Shown one piece after another: positions 40,113 through 50,300 of a DNA stretch of 64,000 nucleotides. The notes under the pieces are model-generated. The model had not been told where the DNA came from, did no database searches, and saw only the letters and a program-made list of their open reading frames with translations. Origin of the DNA: Pulveribacter suum (GTDB lineage Bacteria; Pseudomonadota; Gammaproteobacteria; Burkholderiales; Burkholderiaceae_C); contig NZ_CP027792.1 of NCBI RefSeq assembly GCF_003013695.1, forward strand, positions 2,996,501 to 3,060,500. The letters run 5' to 3'. Each line of letters begins with the position of its first letter. Within the stretch, counting starts at the first letter, position 1. Position numbers and translations under genes: made by a program.

Positions 40113-40232
40113 GCTGACCTGCCTTGATCGAGGAGTGGTGAGAGAGGGTTTTCGGCCGCGGACATCCGCTGCGCGGCTGGCGACGGCGCGGAGTCTGCAG
40201 GGAGCGAAAACGGCAGAAGCGAGGCACAGGCG

Positions 40233-40248
40233 CCGGGCAACAGCCCGG
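40233..40248 (-). repeat. Small hairpin between the receptor gene and livH
   Basis: The arms CCGGGC and GCCCGG flank a 4-nt loop, with more GC-rich dyads around it in the 151-nt gap. No T-tract follows. It could protect the 3' end of the receptor message and keep its level above that of the permease genes. Confidence 0.4.
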
Positions 40249-40263
40249 GCCTGCCCTGGCCGG

Positions 40264-41616
40264 TCAGGTGTAGTCGCCGAGCTTGCAGCCGAAGGCGTCG
40301 GGGGGCTGGATCACCTTGTCGCCCGGCACCACTTCCACCACTTCCCAGAAATCTTCCGGGTTCTTCATGTCCTTCTTGGCCTTGCCGCGGACGATGATGA
40401 CGGGGCGCACGTACTGGTGGTCCTGCGGGCGGTAGTGGAAGTCGCCCAGCAGGTGGGGAACGGGCTCGCCCTTCTCCCATTGCTTGATGACATCGGGCGG
40501 ATAGAAGCTGCCCGCCTCCGTCACCATGCGCGCCCAGTGGGCGAAGCTCATATAGCCGTTTTCTGCGCCCCACTCAGGGCGGTAGCCGTACTTCTTCTGG
40601 AAGGACTCGACGAACTGCTTGGCCAGCGGGTACTTGTCCTCCAGGGTCCACCAGAAGTCGGTGGCGGCGAACACCCCTTCGCTGATGTCCACCCCCGCCT
40701 CGCGGGCGAAGAACGGGATCTGGTAGGGCAGCACCAGCGTCATCTTGGGCAGCAGGCCGAATTGCTTGGCCTGCTGGCTCGACAGCACGGCGTCGCGGCC
40801 CCAGTTCACGTTGATCAGGAAGTCGGCACCGGCGTTGGCGATGTTGGTGAGGTACTGGCTGAAGTCCTGCGTGCCCAGCGGCGAGACCTGGTTGGTGACC
40901 ATGGTCCAGCCGGCCTGCTTGACCAGGAATTCACGCACCGACTCGGTGGTGGTATGGCCATAGGTGTAGTCCGGCGTCATGAATGCCGCCTTGCGGTTCT
41001 TGCCGAACTGCTTGACCAATATGGGGCCAATGGCATTGGCGCACATTTCGCCATAAACGCCCTGGCGGAAACCATAGCGCACGCAGTCCTTGCCGGTGGT
41101 GTCATTCGACCCAGAAATACCGGCCATATAGAGAATCTTTTCGCGCTGCGCGAATTTATTCAGGGCCACTGCCACGGCCGACGACGTCGAGCCGATCATT
41201 GCCACGATCTTGTTTTGATTGATGAATGTCTGCTCGACCTGCAGGGCCTGATTCGGTTTTGCCGCAGAATCGGCGGACAGAAACCCCACCTTCTTGCCCA
41301 ATACGCCATTATTGATTTTGGGCGCCAGTTTCTTCATCAGTTCGTGATTCGAATTGATGTGCTCGATGGCCAGCTCCATCCCCTTGCGCTCGTCTTCGCC
41401 CTGCACGGCGTAGGCACCCGTCAGCGGCACCGCGGCGCCGATATAGACCGTATTGCCCTGCGAGCCTGCCGGCCAGGTGCCCATGGCGGGCTTGTCCGCA
41501 GCGAATGCCCAGCGCACCCCGGCCACGCCGCTCAGAGCCAGGCCCGCACCCGCCTGCAGCGCGCCTCGCCGGGAGATATAGGGAGCCGACCCGTTTGTGG
41601 ATTGCGTCTTTGACAT
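40264..41616 (-). CDS. ABC transporter substrate-binding protein, LivK-like, Tat signal
   Basis: A 450-residue periplasmic receptor (peripla_BP_6/HAAT class). A likely Tat signal peptide has ISRRGALQAGAGLALSG at about 14-30 and a cut near AFAADKP. The mature protein starts the fold with VYIGAAVPLTGAYAVQGEDE. Similar Tat-exported receptors accompany liv-like transporters for amides, urea or aromatic acids, so leucine is not assured. A strong AAGAAGGAG ribosome site precedes the ATG. The N-terminal half has visibly lower GC than neighbouring genes (for example around 41100-41340). Confidence 0.9.
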   Translation of the reverse strand: MSKTQSTNGSAPYISRRGALQAGAGLALSGVAGVRWAFAADKPAMGTWPAGSQGNTVYIGAAVPLTGAYAVQGEDERKGMELAIEHINSNHELMKKLAPKINNGVLGKKVGFLSADSAAKPNQALQVEQTFINQNKIVAMIGSTSSAVAVALNKFAQREKILYMAGISGSNDTTGKDCVRYGFRQGVYGEMCANAIGPILVKQFGKNRKAAFMTPDYTYGHTTTESVREFLVKQAGWTMVTNQVSPLGTQDFSQYLTNIANAGADFLINVNWGRDAVLSSQQAKQFGLLPKMTLVLPYQIPFFAREAGVDISEGVFAATDFWWTLEDKYPLAKQFVESFQKKYGYRPEWGAENGYMSFAHWARMVTEAGSFYPPDVIKQWEKGEPVPHLLGDFHYRPQDHQYVRPVIIVRGKAKKDMKNPEDFWEVVEVVPGDKVIQPPDAFGCKLGDYT

Positions 41617-42038
41617 GTGTCTCCTTCTTTCGGCTTATGGTGCCGTCCGGGCCAAGCGGAACCCGTTGGTTTGAGAAACGGTGAGGCGACTTCTGGGGCA
41701 AGCCCGCTGACATCAGAATGAAACTGACACCTGTCCAAGTGCACCACTGCTCGCGAGAACTGACGCCAATGAAGGTCTATGGCGCGAAAATCAATTTACC
41801 GTGACCTAGATCAGCCCCCAAGACGAGAAAACCCTGAACGAATTCACACCCAGAAAAGGCGGTTTGTCAGACAGGCGTAAGAAGAACGTGGAAACCCGCC
41901 CGGAATGGTAAACAGTCAGGGTTTTGTAAGTTTCTATTGGGGGAAAATGGAATGATTTAGGCGCTCAGGGCCTGGCGCCGGTTCCACTCTTTACCCAGGC
42001 CGCCCGCTCGATGAGGCGACACACCAACGCGGCCGGCC
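41617..42038 (-). promoter_or_regulatory. Control region upstream of the liv-type operon
   Basis: A 422-nt gene-free stretch, less GC-rich than its surroundings. CTGACA occurs at 41707-41712 and 41724-41729 (17 nt apart), and a related dyad TGTC-A-GACA lies at 41866-41874. These TGTCAG-type sites could bind a regulator of the transporter. I see no convincing -10/-35 pair. Near 42000 the sequence becomes GC-rich again at the end of the mutT-like gene. No open frame here looks coding. Confidence 0.4.
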
Positions 42039-42470
42039 CTAGTCGCGCGAGTAGCTCGTCCCGCGTTCGTGCGCCAGCAGGTCGAGGACAGGGTACGCAC
42101 CCGGCAACACGGGCGCCACAGTCAGGGGAAAGATCTGCCAGCTGACCGCCTGGCCTTCGCGCATCTCGAACTCGCCCTGCCAGCTGTGGACCTTGCACCA
42201 GTGCAGCCGCACCAGGGCATGCGGGTAGTCATGCTCGGACACCCTCCACAGCTCGATCTGCCGCGCATCGACGCCCAGCTCCTCCAGCAGCTCGCGGCGC
42301 AGCGCCTGCTCCACGGTTTCGCCGGGTTCGACCTTGCCTCCCGGAAACTCCCAGTAGCCGGCGTACGGCTTGCCGGCAGGGCGCGAGCCGAGCAGGAAGG
42401 CTCCGTCGCTGCGCAGCAGGATGCCCACCGCCACCTCGACGCGCGCGGGAGCAGGCGCCTCGGCCTTCAT
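42039..42470 (-). CDS. Nudix hydrolase, MutT-like
   Basis: A 143-residue Nudix protein. The complete box covers about residues 44-67 (GGKVEPGETVEQ, then REL and EELGV), preceded by PYAGYWEFPGG as in MutT, the 8-oxo-dGTP diphosphatase. In related genomes a mutT-like gene next to DUF815 and argJ is common, so a nucleotide-pool cleaning role is likely but not proven. The ATG at 42468-42470 overlaps the DUF815 stop by 4 nt. Confidence 0.9.
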   Translation of the reverse strand: MKAEAPAPARVEVAVGILLRSDGAFLLGSRPAGKPYAGYWEFPGGKVEPGETVEQALRRELLEELGVDARQIELWRVSEHDYPHALVRLHWCKVHSWQGEFEMREGQAVSWQIFPLTVAPVLPGAYPVLDLLAHERGTSYSRD

Positions 42471-43342
42471 GCCTGGTGCAGGCGCCCGGCGTAGTCGCGG
42501 GCGAACTGGTGCGCCACGCGGCCGCTGCGCGAGCCGCGCTCCAGCGCCCAGACCAGCGCCTCGGGCCGCGCCGCCTCGATGCCTGCCGCCGGCACGCCCA
42601 GGGCAGACAGCCACTGCGCGACGATGGCCAGGTATTCGTCCTGACTGAAGGGATAAAAGCTCACCCACAGGCCGAAGCGCTCGGACAGGGAGATCTTTTC
42701 CTCCACCACCTCGCCGGGGTGGATCTCCCCATCGGCCGACGTGGTGTAGCTGAGGTTGTCCTTCATCTGCTCGGGCAACAGGTGGCGGCGGTTGCTGGTG
42801 GCGTAGATCAGCACGTTGGGCGTGGCCGCGGCCACGGAGCCGTCCAGGATGGACTTGAGCGCCTTGTAGCCGCCCTCGCCTTCCTCGAAGCTCAGGTCGT
42901 CGCAGTAGATGATGAATTTCTCCGGCCGGTCGGCGACGATCTCCACGATGTCGGGCAGGTCCGTCAGGTCGCTCTTGTCCACCTCGATCAGGCGCAGGCC
43001 CTGCGCCGCGTAGGCCTGCAGGCAGGCGCGGATGAGCGACGACTTGCCAGTGCCGCGTGCACCCGTCAGCAGCACGTTGTTGGCCGTGTGGCCCTGCACG
43101 AACTGCTCGGTGTTGCGCTGGATCTTTTCCTTTTGCGCGTCGATCTCCTGCAGGTCCTGCAGGGCAATGGCCGCCACCTGGCGCACCGGTGCCAACTGCC
43201 CCTGGCCGCCGCTGCGGCGGCGATAGCGCCAGGCAATGGCCGCGGACCAGTCCGGGGCGGCCAGGGGTTGGGGCAGTACGGCTTCGATGCGGGAGATCAG
43301 CTGCTCGGCACGCAGCAGCAAATGATCCAGATTCTTCATCAT
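42467..43342 (-). CDS. DUF815 family P-loop ATPase
   Basis: A 291-residue AAA-like ATPase of the DUF815 family. Walker A is LLTGARGTGKSSLIRA near residue 95 and Walker B is FIIYCDDLSFEEGEG near 145; an SNRRHLLPE sensor-like motif follows. The cellular role of this family is unknown. Two adjacent ATGs (43342 and 43339) can start it. It lies 55 nt downstream of argJ, the gap being repeat A, and is coupled to the mutT-like gene. Confidence 0.88.
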   Translation of the reverse strand: MMKNLDHLLLRAEQLISRIEAVLPQPLAAPDWSAAIAWRYRRRSGGQGQLAPVRQVAAIALQDLQEIDAQKEKIQRNTEQFVQGHTANNVLLTGARGTGKSSLIRACLQAYAAQGLRLIEVDKSDLTDLPDIVEIVADRPEKFIIYCDDLSFEEGEGGYKALKSILDGSVAAATPNVLIYATSNRRHLLPEQMKDNLSYTTSADGEIHPGEVVEEKISLSERFGLWVSFYPFSQDEYLAIVAQWLSALGVPAAGIEAARPEALVWALERGSRSGRVAHQFARDYAGRLHQA

Positions 43343-43344
43343 TT

Positions 43345-43397
43345 TGGCCTCTAAGCCTTATACAGCAAGCGCTAGCAGCTACTATTTTTATAGCAAT
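43345..43397 (+). repeat. Intergenic repeat A, copy 8
   Basis: GGCCTCTAAGCC, CAGCAAGCGCTAG, CAGCTACTA, A/T-rich spacer and ATAGCAA. It fills the argJ-DUF815 gap almost entirely and stops one base before the argJ stop codon. Confidence 0.8.
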
Positions 43398-44627
43398 TCA
43401 GGAGCGGTAATCGGCGTTGATGGTCACGTAGTCATGGCTCAGGTCGCAGGTCCAGACCGTCTCGGCCGCCTCACCACGGCCCAGCACCACTCGCACGGTG
43501 ATCTCGCTTTGCTGCATCACGCGCTGGCCGTCTTCCTCGCGGTACGCGGGATTGCGACCGCCCTGCACGGCCACGTGCACATCGTCCAGATACAGGTCGA
43601 TCAGCGCCTGGTCCAGGTCCTGGATGCCGGCGTAGCCCACGGCCGCCAGGATGCGGCCCAGGTTGGGGTCGCTGGCGAAGAAGGCCGTCTTGACCAGCGG
43701 CGAATGCGCGATGGCGTAGGCCACCTGGCGGCATTCCTCGCCTGTCCTGCCGCCTTCCACCCGCACGGTGATGAACTTGGTCGCACCCTCGCCGTCGCGC
43801 ACGATGGCCTGGGCCAGCTGCTGCGCCACCTGCAGCAGCGCGGCCTTGAGCTGGTGTCCCTGCTCGCTGTCCAGCGAGGTCACGGGCGCATTGCCCGCGC
43901 GCTGCGTGGCCATCAGCACGAACGAGTCATTGGTGCTGGTGTCGCCGTCGATGGTGACGCGGTTGAAGGACTGGTCGGCCAGTTCGCGCACCAGAGGCTG
44001 CAGCAATTCGGGAGCGATGCAGGCATCGGTGGCCAAAAAGCCCAACATGGTGGCCATGTTGGGGCGGATCATGCCCGCGCCCTTGGAGATGCCGGTGATG
44101 GACACCGTAGCGCCGCCGATCTGCAGCTGCGTGCTGAAGGCCTTCGGGAGCGTGTCGGTGGTCATGATGCCCTCGGCAGCGCGCGCCCAGTGCTGCGGCT
44201 GCGCATCGGCCAGCGCCGCCGGCAGGCCGGCCTGGATGCGCTCGACCGGCAGCTGCTCCATGATCACGCCGGTGGAAAACGGCAGCACCTGCGCCGGCTG
44301 CAGGCCCAGCTGCTCCGCCAGCGCCCGGCAGGTAGCGCGGGCGCGCGCCAGCCCGTCGGCGCCGGTGCCGGCGTTGGCGTTGCCCGTGTTGACCACCATG
44401 GCACGGATGGCACTGCCCGAGGCCAGGTGCTCGCGGCAGACCTGCACGGGCGCGGCGCAAAAGCGGTTCTGCGTGAACACGCCGGCAACGCTGGCGCCCT
44501 CATCGAGCAGAAAGACGGTCAAGTCCTTGCGGCCGGCCTTGCGCACGCCAGCCTCGGCCACGCCGATGCGCACGCCGGCGACGGGGTGCAAGTCCTGGGC
44601 AACGGGAGCAGAGAGATTCACAGGCAT
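43398..44627 (-). CDS. argJ: Glutamate N-acetyltransferase / amino-acid acetyltransferase
   Basis: A 409-residue ornithine acetyltransferase, which recycles acetyl groups in arginine synthesis and may also form N-acetylglutamate from acetyl-CoA. The precursor self-cleaves between Ala192 and Thr193 in the motif [13 protein letters not shown], where the Thr becomes the nucleophile. Downstream blocks [20 protein letters not shown] and [19 protein letters not shown] are conserved. The start at 44625-44627 is the family start; a longer frame begins 24 codons earlier. Confidence 0.96.
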   Translation of the reverse strand: MPVNLSAPVAQDLHPVAGVRIGVAEAGVRKAGRKDLTVFLLDEGASVAGVFTQNRFCAAPVQVCREHLASGSAIRAMVVNTGNANAGTGADGLARARATCRALAEQLGLQPAQVLPFSTGVIMEQLPVERIQAGLPAALADAQPQHWARAAEGIMTTDTLPKAFSTQLQIGGATVSITGISKGAGMIRPNMATMLGFLATDACIAPELLQPLVRELADQSFNRVTIDGDTSTNDSFVLMATQRAGNAPVTSLDSEQGHQLKAALLQVAQQLAQAIVRDGEGATKFITVRVEGGRTGEECRQVAYAIAHSPLVKTAFFASDPNLGRILAAVGYAGIQDLDQALIDLYLDDVHVAVQGGRNPAYREEDGQRVMQQSEITVRVVLGRGEAAETVWTCDLSHDYVTINADYRS

Positions 44628-44697
44628 AGATCGTCTTTCTTGGAAGGGCAAAACAGGAACACCTGGCGCTGTTACTGGCGCGACCATGCCAGCAGAC

Positions 44698-44797
44698 ACC
44701 GCGCAAGGGCCGCCCCGCCGCGCTGGTGCCGTCCCCCTTCCCGAATGGCGCAGTCATTCGAGAGAAGGGGGAGGCCGCGCAGCGGCTCAGGGGGTTG
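44698..44797 (-). repeat. Intergenic repeat C, copy 2 (inverted)
   Basis: CCGCGCAAGGGCCGCCCCGC, then CCCCCTTC, an ATTCG-containing dyad region, GAGAAGGGGGA, CCGCGCAGCGG and CAGGGGG. It is the reverse complement of the arrangement at 9120-9231 and 52938-53045. It begins next to the secA stop and fills most of the secA-argJ gap, so it forms the 3' untranslated part of secA. The CCCCCTTCTC/GAGAAGGGGG arms can pair. Confidence 0.75.
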
Positions 44798-47566
<2,769 letters not shown>

Positions 47567-47737
47567 GCGAGCAGGACCGCGCTGCACGCCTGAGGGTGAT
47601 GGCGCCAGGGCGACCCGTGTCCTAGGATAGGTAAGGTGTTCCGGGAAGAAGAGGCTGCAGGTCCAGGTTCGGAGCAGGCAGCAAAACGAAACATTCTACC
47701 TTTGCAGCTTCGGCGCCCGTACTCGCCACTGCCTGCC

Positions 47738-47755
47738 ATGCCAGTCGCCTGGCAT
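47738..47755. promoter_or_regulatory. Perfect dyad ATGCCAG-TCGC-CTGGCAT upstream of the DciA gene
   Basis: Two perfect 7-bp arms around a 4-nt centre, in the 210-nt divergent gap between secA and the DciA-like gene. GATAAT at 47760-47765, a plausible -10 for the plus-strand gene, starts 5 nt after it, so a protein bound here would block that promoter. The binding factor is unknown. Confidence 0.45.
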
Positions 47756-47776
47756 CCGTGATAATGCCCGCCCGCC

Positions 47777-48076
47777 ATGAACCGTCGCCACCACCCCATC
47801 ACCGTCCAGCAGGCCAGCCAGGAGTCGCCCACCTTGGCGCGACTGGCCGCGCTCACGCAGGAATCCAGCCAGCGACTGAAGGCCATCGAAGCCCTGGTGC
47901 CGCCGTTGCTGCGCCCCGCCCTGCAGGCCGGGCCCATCGAGGGCGACTGCTGGTGCCTGCTGGTCAAAAGCAATGCCGCAGCGGCCAAGACACGGCAGCT
48001 GCTGCCCGCTTTTCAGGCACATCTGCGCAGTCGAGGGTGGGAGGTGAACTCCATCCGCCTAAAAGTCCAGGGCTGA
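47777..48076 (+). CDS. DUF721/DciA-like protein
   Basis: A 99-residue protein with the compact DUF721 (DciA) domain, opening MNRRHHPITVQQASQESPTL; the core includes EGDCWCLLVKSNAAAAKTRQ. DciA proteins load the replicative helicase DnaB in bacteria that lack DnaC. The family is short and variable, and this copy has only the domain. It is divergent from secA, a common neighbour. A GATAAT lies 12-17 nt upstream of the ATG, suggesting a very short leader. Confidence 0.75.
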   Translation: MNRRHHPITVQQASQESPTLARLAALTQESSQRLKAIEALVPPLLRPALQAGPIEGDCWCLLVKSNAAAAKTRQLLPAFQAHLRSRGWEVNSIRLKVQG

Positions 48077-48117
48077 GCCGTATGGCTGCCGAGACTGGCG
48101 CGATGGGATGTCGAAGA

Positions 48118-48193
48118 TGGTGCCGGTTGTCGGATTCGAACTGACGACCTACCGCTTACAAGGCGGGTGCTCTACCAACTGAGCTAAACCGGC
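48118..48193 (-). tRNA. tRNA-Thr (anticodon TGT)
   Basis: A 76-nt cloverleaf on the minus strand: acceptor GCCGGTT with AACCGGC, D arm GCTC/GAGC, anticodon loop CTTGTAA (anticodon TGT), T loop TTCGAAT, discriminator A and an encoded CCA. The anticodon stem has a C-T mismatch at its outer pair and the T stem an A-C mismatch at its fourth pair. It reads ACA threonine codons. It sits between the DciA and sspB genes. Confidence 0.95.
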
Positions 48194-48202
48194 GAAGCGC
48201 GC

Positions 48203-48208
48203 ATTGTA
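48203..48208 (-). promoter_or_regulatory. -10 element (TACAAT) for tRNA-Thr
   Basis: TACAAT on the minus strand, 10 nt upstream of the tRNA 5' end, so the transcript would start only a few nucleotides before it. The upstream TTCGAC (48229-48224) is a possible but short-spaced -35 element. Confidence 0.45.
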
Positions 48209-48247
48209 GCCGCCCGGCAGCGGGTCGAAGCCGCAGCCGCTGCAGAG

Positions 48248-48760
48248 TTATTTGATGCGCTTGAGGGACGGACGCGGCCCGCCACCGTGCGGCGGGCGCG
48301 GCGCGTCATCCAGAGACTGCTCGCCGCCGCTACCCTCCACCGGTTGCAGCGTTGGCGCGCCGGAAGGCCGCGCAGGCTGCTCTGCTGCCGCTGCCAGCGA
48401 GGGGCCGGGTGGCACCTCGGCGTCCTCCTCCAGCGGAAAGGCCATGCCCTGGCCGTTTTCGCGCGAATAGATGGCGATGACACGGCGCACCGGCACAATG
48501 ATGTCGTGCTGCTTGCCGCCAAAGCGCGCCTTGAACTCGATGAAGTCATTGCCCAGCTGCAGCGCGCTGGTGGCGTCGTGGCTGACGTTGAGCACGATCT
48601 CGCCGTTGTTCACATACTCGCGCGGCACGCGGACCGATTCGTTGGTTCGCACCACCAGGTAGGGCGTGAAGCCATTGTCCGTGCACCACTCGTACAGGGC
48701 GCGGATCAGGTAGGGGCGCGTGGAGGGCAAGGCGGTGGCGCCAGCGTCGTCATTCATCAT
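48248..48760 (-). CDS. sspB: ClpXP protease specificity-enhancing factor SspB
   Basis: A 170-residue adaptor. The folded SspB domain covers about 12-120 (STRPYLIRALYEWCTDNGFT, NGEIVLNVSHDATSALQLGN), which binds ssrA-tagged proteins. A Pro/Gly/Ala-rich linker leads to the basic tail ending RPSLKRIK, comparable with the ClpX-binding tail of E. coli SspB. Two adjacent ATGs (48760 and 48757) are possible starts. It lies 42 nt downstream of sspA, the standard sspA-sspB pair. Confidence 0.93.
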   Translation of the reverse strand: MMNDDAGATALPSTRPYLIRALYEWCTDNGFTPYLVVRTNESVRVPREYVNNGEIVLNVSHDATSALQLGNDFIEFKARFGGKQHDIIVPVRRVIAIYSRENGQGMAFPLEEDAEVPPGPSLAAAAEQPARPSGAPTLQPVEGSGGEQSLDDAPRPPHGGGPRPSLKRIK

Positions 48761-48802
48761 CGTGCTTGGAAGAGCGGGCGCCGCAGCGCCCGCAAGGGTC
48801 TG

Positions 48803-49414
48803 TTACTTGCGCATCACCTTCTCGGAGGGCGTCAGCGCCTCGATGTAGGCTGGTCGCGAGAAGATGCGTTCGGCGTACTTGAGCAGCGGCGCGGCATTCT
48901 TGGACAGCTCGATGCCGTAGTAGTCCAGGCGCCACAGCAGCGGAGCGATGGCTACGTCCAGCATGGAAAAGCCCTCGCCCAGCATGTATTTGTTCTTCAG
49001 GAACACTGGGGCCAACTGCGTGAGACGGTCACGAATGTGGGCGCGCGCCTTCTCCAGCGCCTTCTCGTTGCCCTTGGTGGCGCGCGACTCCAGCGTGTTC
49101 ACGTGCACGAACAGTTCCTTTTCGAAGTTGAGCAGGAACAGGCGCACACGGGCACGGTCGATCGGGTCGCCCGGCATCAGCTGCGGATGCGGGAAACGCT
49201 CGTCGATGTACTCATTGATGATGTTGGACTCGTACAGGATGAGATCGCGCTCGACCAGGATGGGCACCTGGCCGTAGGGGTTCATCACGTTGATGTCCTC
49301 GGGCTTGTTGTACAGGTCCACGTCCCGGATCTCGAAGTCCATGCCCTTTTCGAACAGAACGAAACGGCAGCGATGGGAGAAGGGGCAGGTCGTGCCCGAG
49401 TAAAGCACCATCAT
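48803..49414 (-). CDS. sspA: Stringent starvation protein A
   Basis: A 203-residue GST-fold protein that binds RNA polymerase. The N-terminus MMVLYSGTTCPFSHRCRFVL has the thioredoxin-like fold with a CPFS element, followed by EDINVMNPYGQVPILVERDL and the SspA helical domain. SspA proteins lack normal glutathione activity. It is downstream of petC, as usual in betaproteobacteria, with an intrinsic terminator between petC and its own start, so it probably has a promoter of its own or depends on read-through. Confidence 0.95.
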   Translation of the reverse strand: MMVLYSGTTCPFSHRCRFVLFEKGMDFEIRDVDLYNKPEDINVMNPYGQVPILVERDLILYESNIINEYIDERFPHPQLMPGDPIDRARVRLFLLNFEKELFVHVNTLESRATKGNEKALEKARAHIRDRLTQLAPVFLKNKYMLGEGFSMLDVAIAPLLWRLDYYGIELSKNAAPLLKYAERIFSRPAYIEALTPSEKVMRK

Positions 49415-49435
49415 GGTAAGCGGCTCCTGAAAATC

Positions 49436-49465
49436 AAAAAGAGTGGGCGCTCAGGCGCCCACTCT
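49436..49465 (-). terminator. Intrinsic terminator after petC
   Basis: The perfect 11-bp stem AGAGTGGGCGC with GCGCCCACTCT around TCAG is followed on the minus strand by TTTTTGATTTT. It closes petABC before sspA. Confidence 0.92.
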
Positions 49466-49523
49466 GGCAGTCAGCCCGGCTGCGTGCTCGCGCACACCTG
49501 CCGGGCCCAGAAAAAAACGGGAA

Positions 49524-50279
49524 TTACTTGACGTCTTTCCAGAAGGCAGCGTTCAGCCTCCAGGCAATCAGCGTAAACAAGCCCAGGAAAGCCAGCACCC
49601 AGACGCCCACACGCACTCGCGTGTTTTGCGCCGGCTCGCCCATCCACTGCAGATAGTTCACCAGGTCACCCACGGCCTGGTCGTACTGCAGGGGCGTCAT
49701 GGTGCCGTTGGATACCTGCTCCCAGCCCTTGAAGATGTGCTCGGCCACGCCGTGCGCCGTGCGCTCCTCGAACACCGGGCGGCGATCACCCTGCAATTGC
49801 CACAGTGCGTGTGGCATGCCGACGCTGGGGAAGGCCAGGTTGTTCCATCCGGTGGCCTTGGTGTCGTCGCGGTAGAACGTACGCAGGAAGGTGTACAGGT
49901 AGTCGGCACCCGTGCCGCCCGAGCCGGCGCGCGAACGGGCGATCACCGTCAGGTCAGGCGGGTTGGCCCCGAACCAGGCCTTGGCCTGCAGCGGGTCGAT
50001 GGCCGCCTTCATCGTGTCGCCAACCTTGTCGGTGGTGAACAGCAGGTTGTCCTTGATCTGCTCGTCCGTCAGGCCGATGTCCTTCAGGCGGTTGAAGCGC
50101 ATGAAGGCGGCCGAGTGGCAGTTCAGGCAGTAGTTGACGAACAGCTTGGCGCCGTTTTGCAGCGAGGCGGTATCGCTGGTGTTGACAGGCGCCTTGTCCC
50201 AGGCGATGCCGCCTTCGGAGGCATGCGCCCCCGCAACCAGCCCTACGGCGGTGAGCAGCGCAAAAATGATCTTCTTCAT
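49524..50279 (-). CDS. petC: Cytochrome c1 of the bc1 complex
   Basis: A 251-residue cytochrome c1. A signal peptide ends in AHA at residue 20, the single haem c site CLNCH is at 51-55, the axial Met lies in the C-terminal part (FPSVGMPHALW), and a C-terminal membrane anchor spans about 222-242. It accepts electrons from the Rieske protein and passes them to cytochrome c. It is the third gene of petABC, 21 nt after petB. Confidence 0.96.
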   Translation of the reverse strand: MKKIIFALLTAVGLVAGAHASEGGIAWDKAPVNTSDTASLQNGAKLFVNYCLNCHSAAFMRFNRLKDIGLTDEQIKDNLLFTTDKVGDTMKAAIDPLQAKAWFGANPPDLTVIARSRAGSGGTGADYLYTFLRTFYRDDTKATGWNNLAFPSVGMPHALWQLQGDRRPVFEERTAHGVAEHIFKGWEQVSNGTMTPLQYDQAVGDLVNYLQWMGEPAQNTRVRVGVWVLAFLGLFTLIAWRLNAAFWKDVK

Positions 50280-50300
50280 GTTGGTGTTCTCCAGCTCGGC

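Noticed and set aside
40109..40573. A 154-codon frame overlapping the receptor gene 3' end and the gap before livH
   Set aside because: It is out of frame with the receptor gene, low-complexity, and spans the hairpin-bearing gap. It looks like a shadow.
41690..41720. A sigma-54 (-24/-12) promoter for the liv-type operon
   Set aside because: TGTCAGC-GGGC-TTGCC has the right spacing, but the essential GG of the -24 element is GT, so it does not meet the consensus.
42467..43342. The DUF815 ATPase as ZapE or a phage-shock ATPase
   Set aside because: The motif context (GARGTGKSS, FIIYCDDLSFEEGEG) fits DUF815. ZapE proteins are longer and have a different N-terminus.
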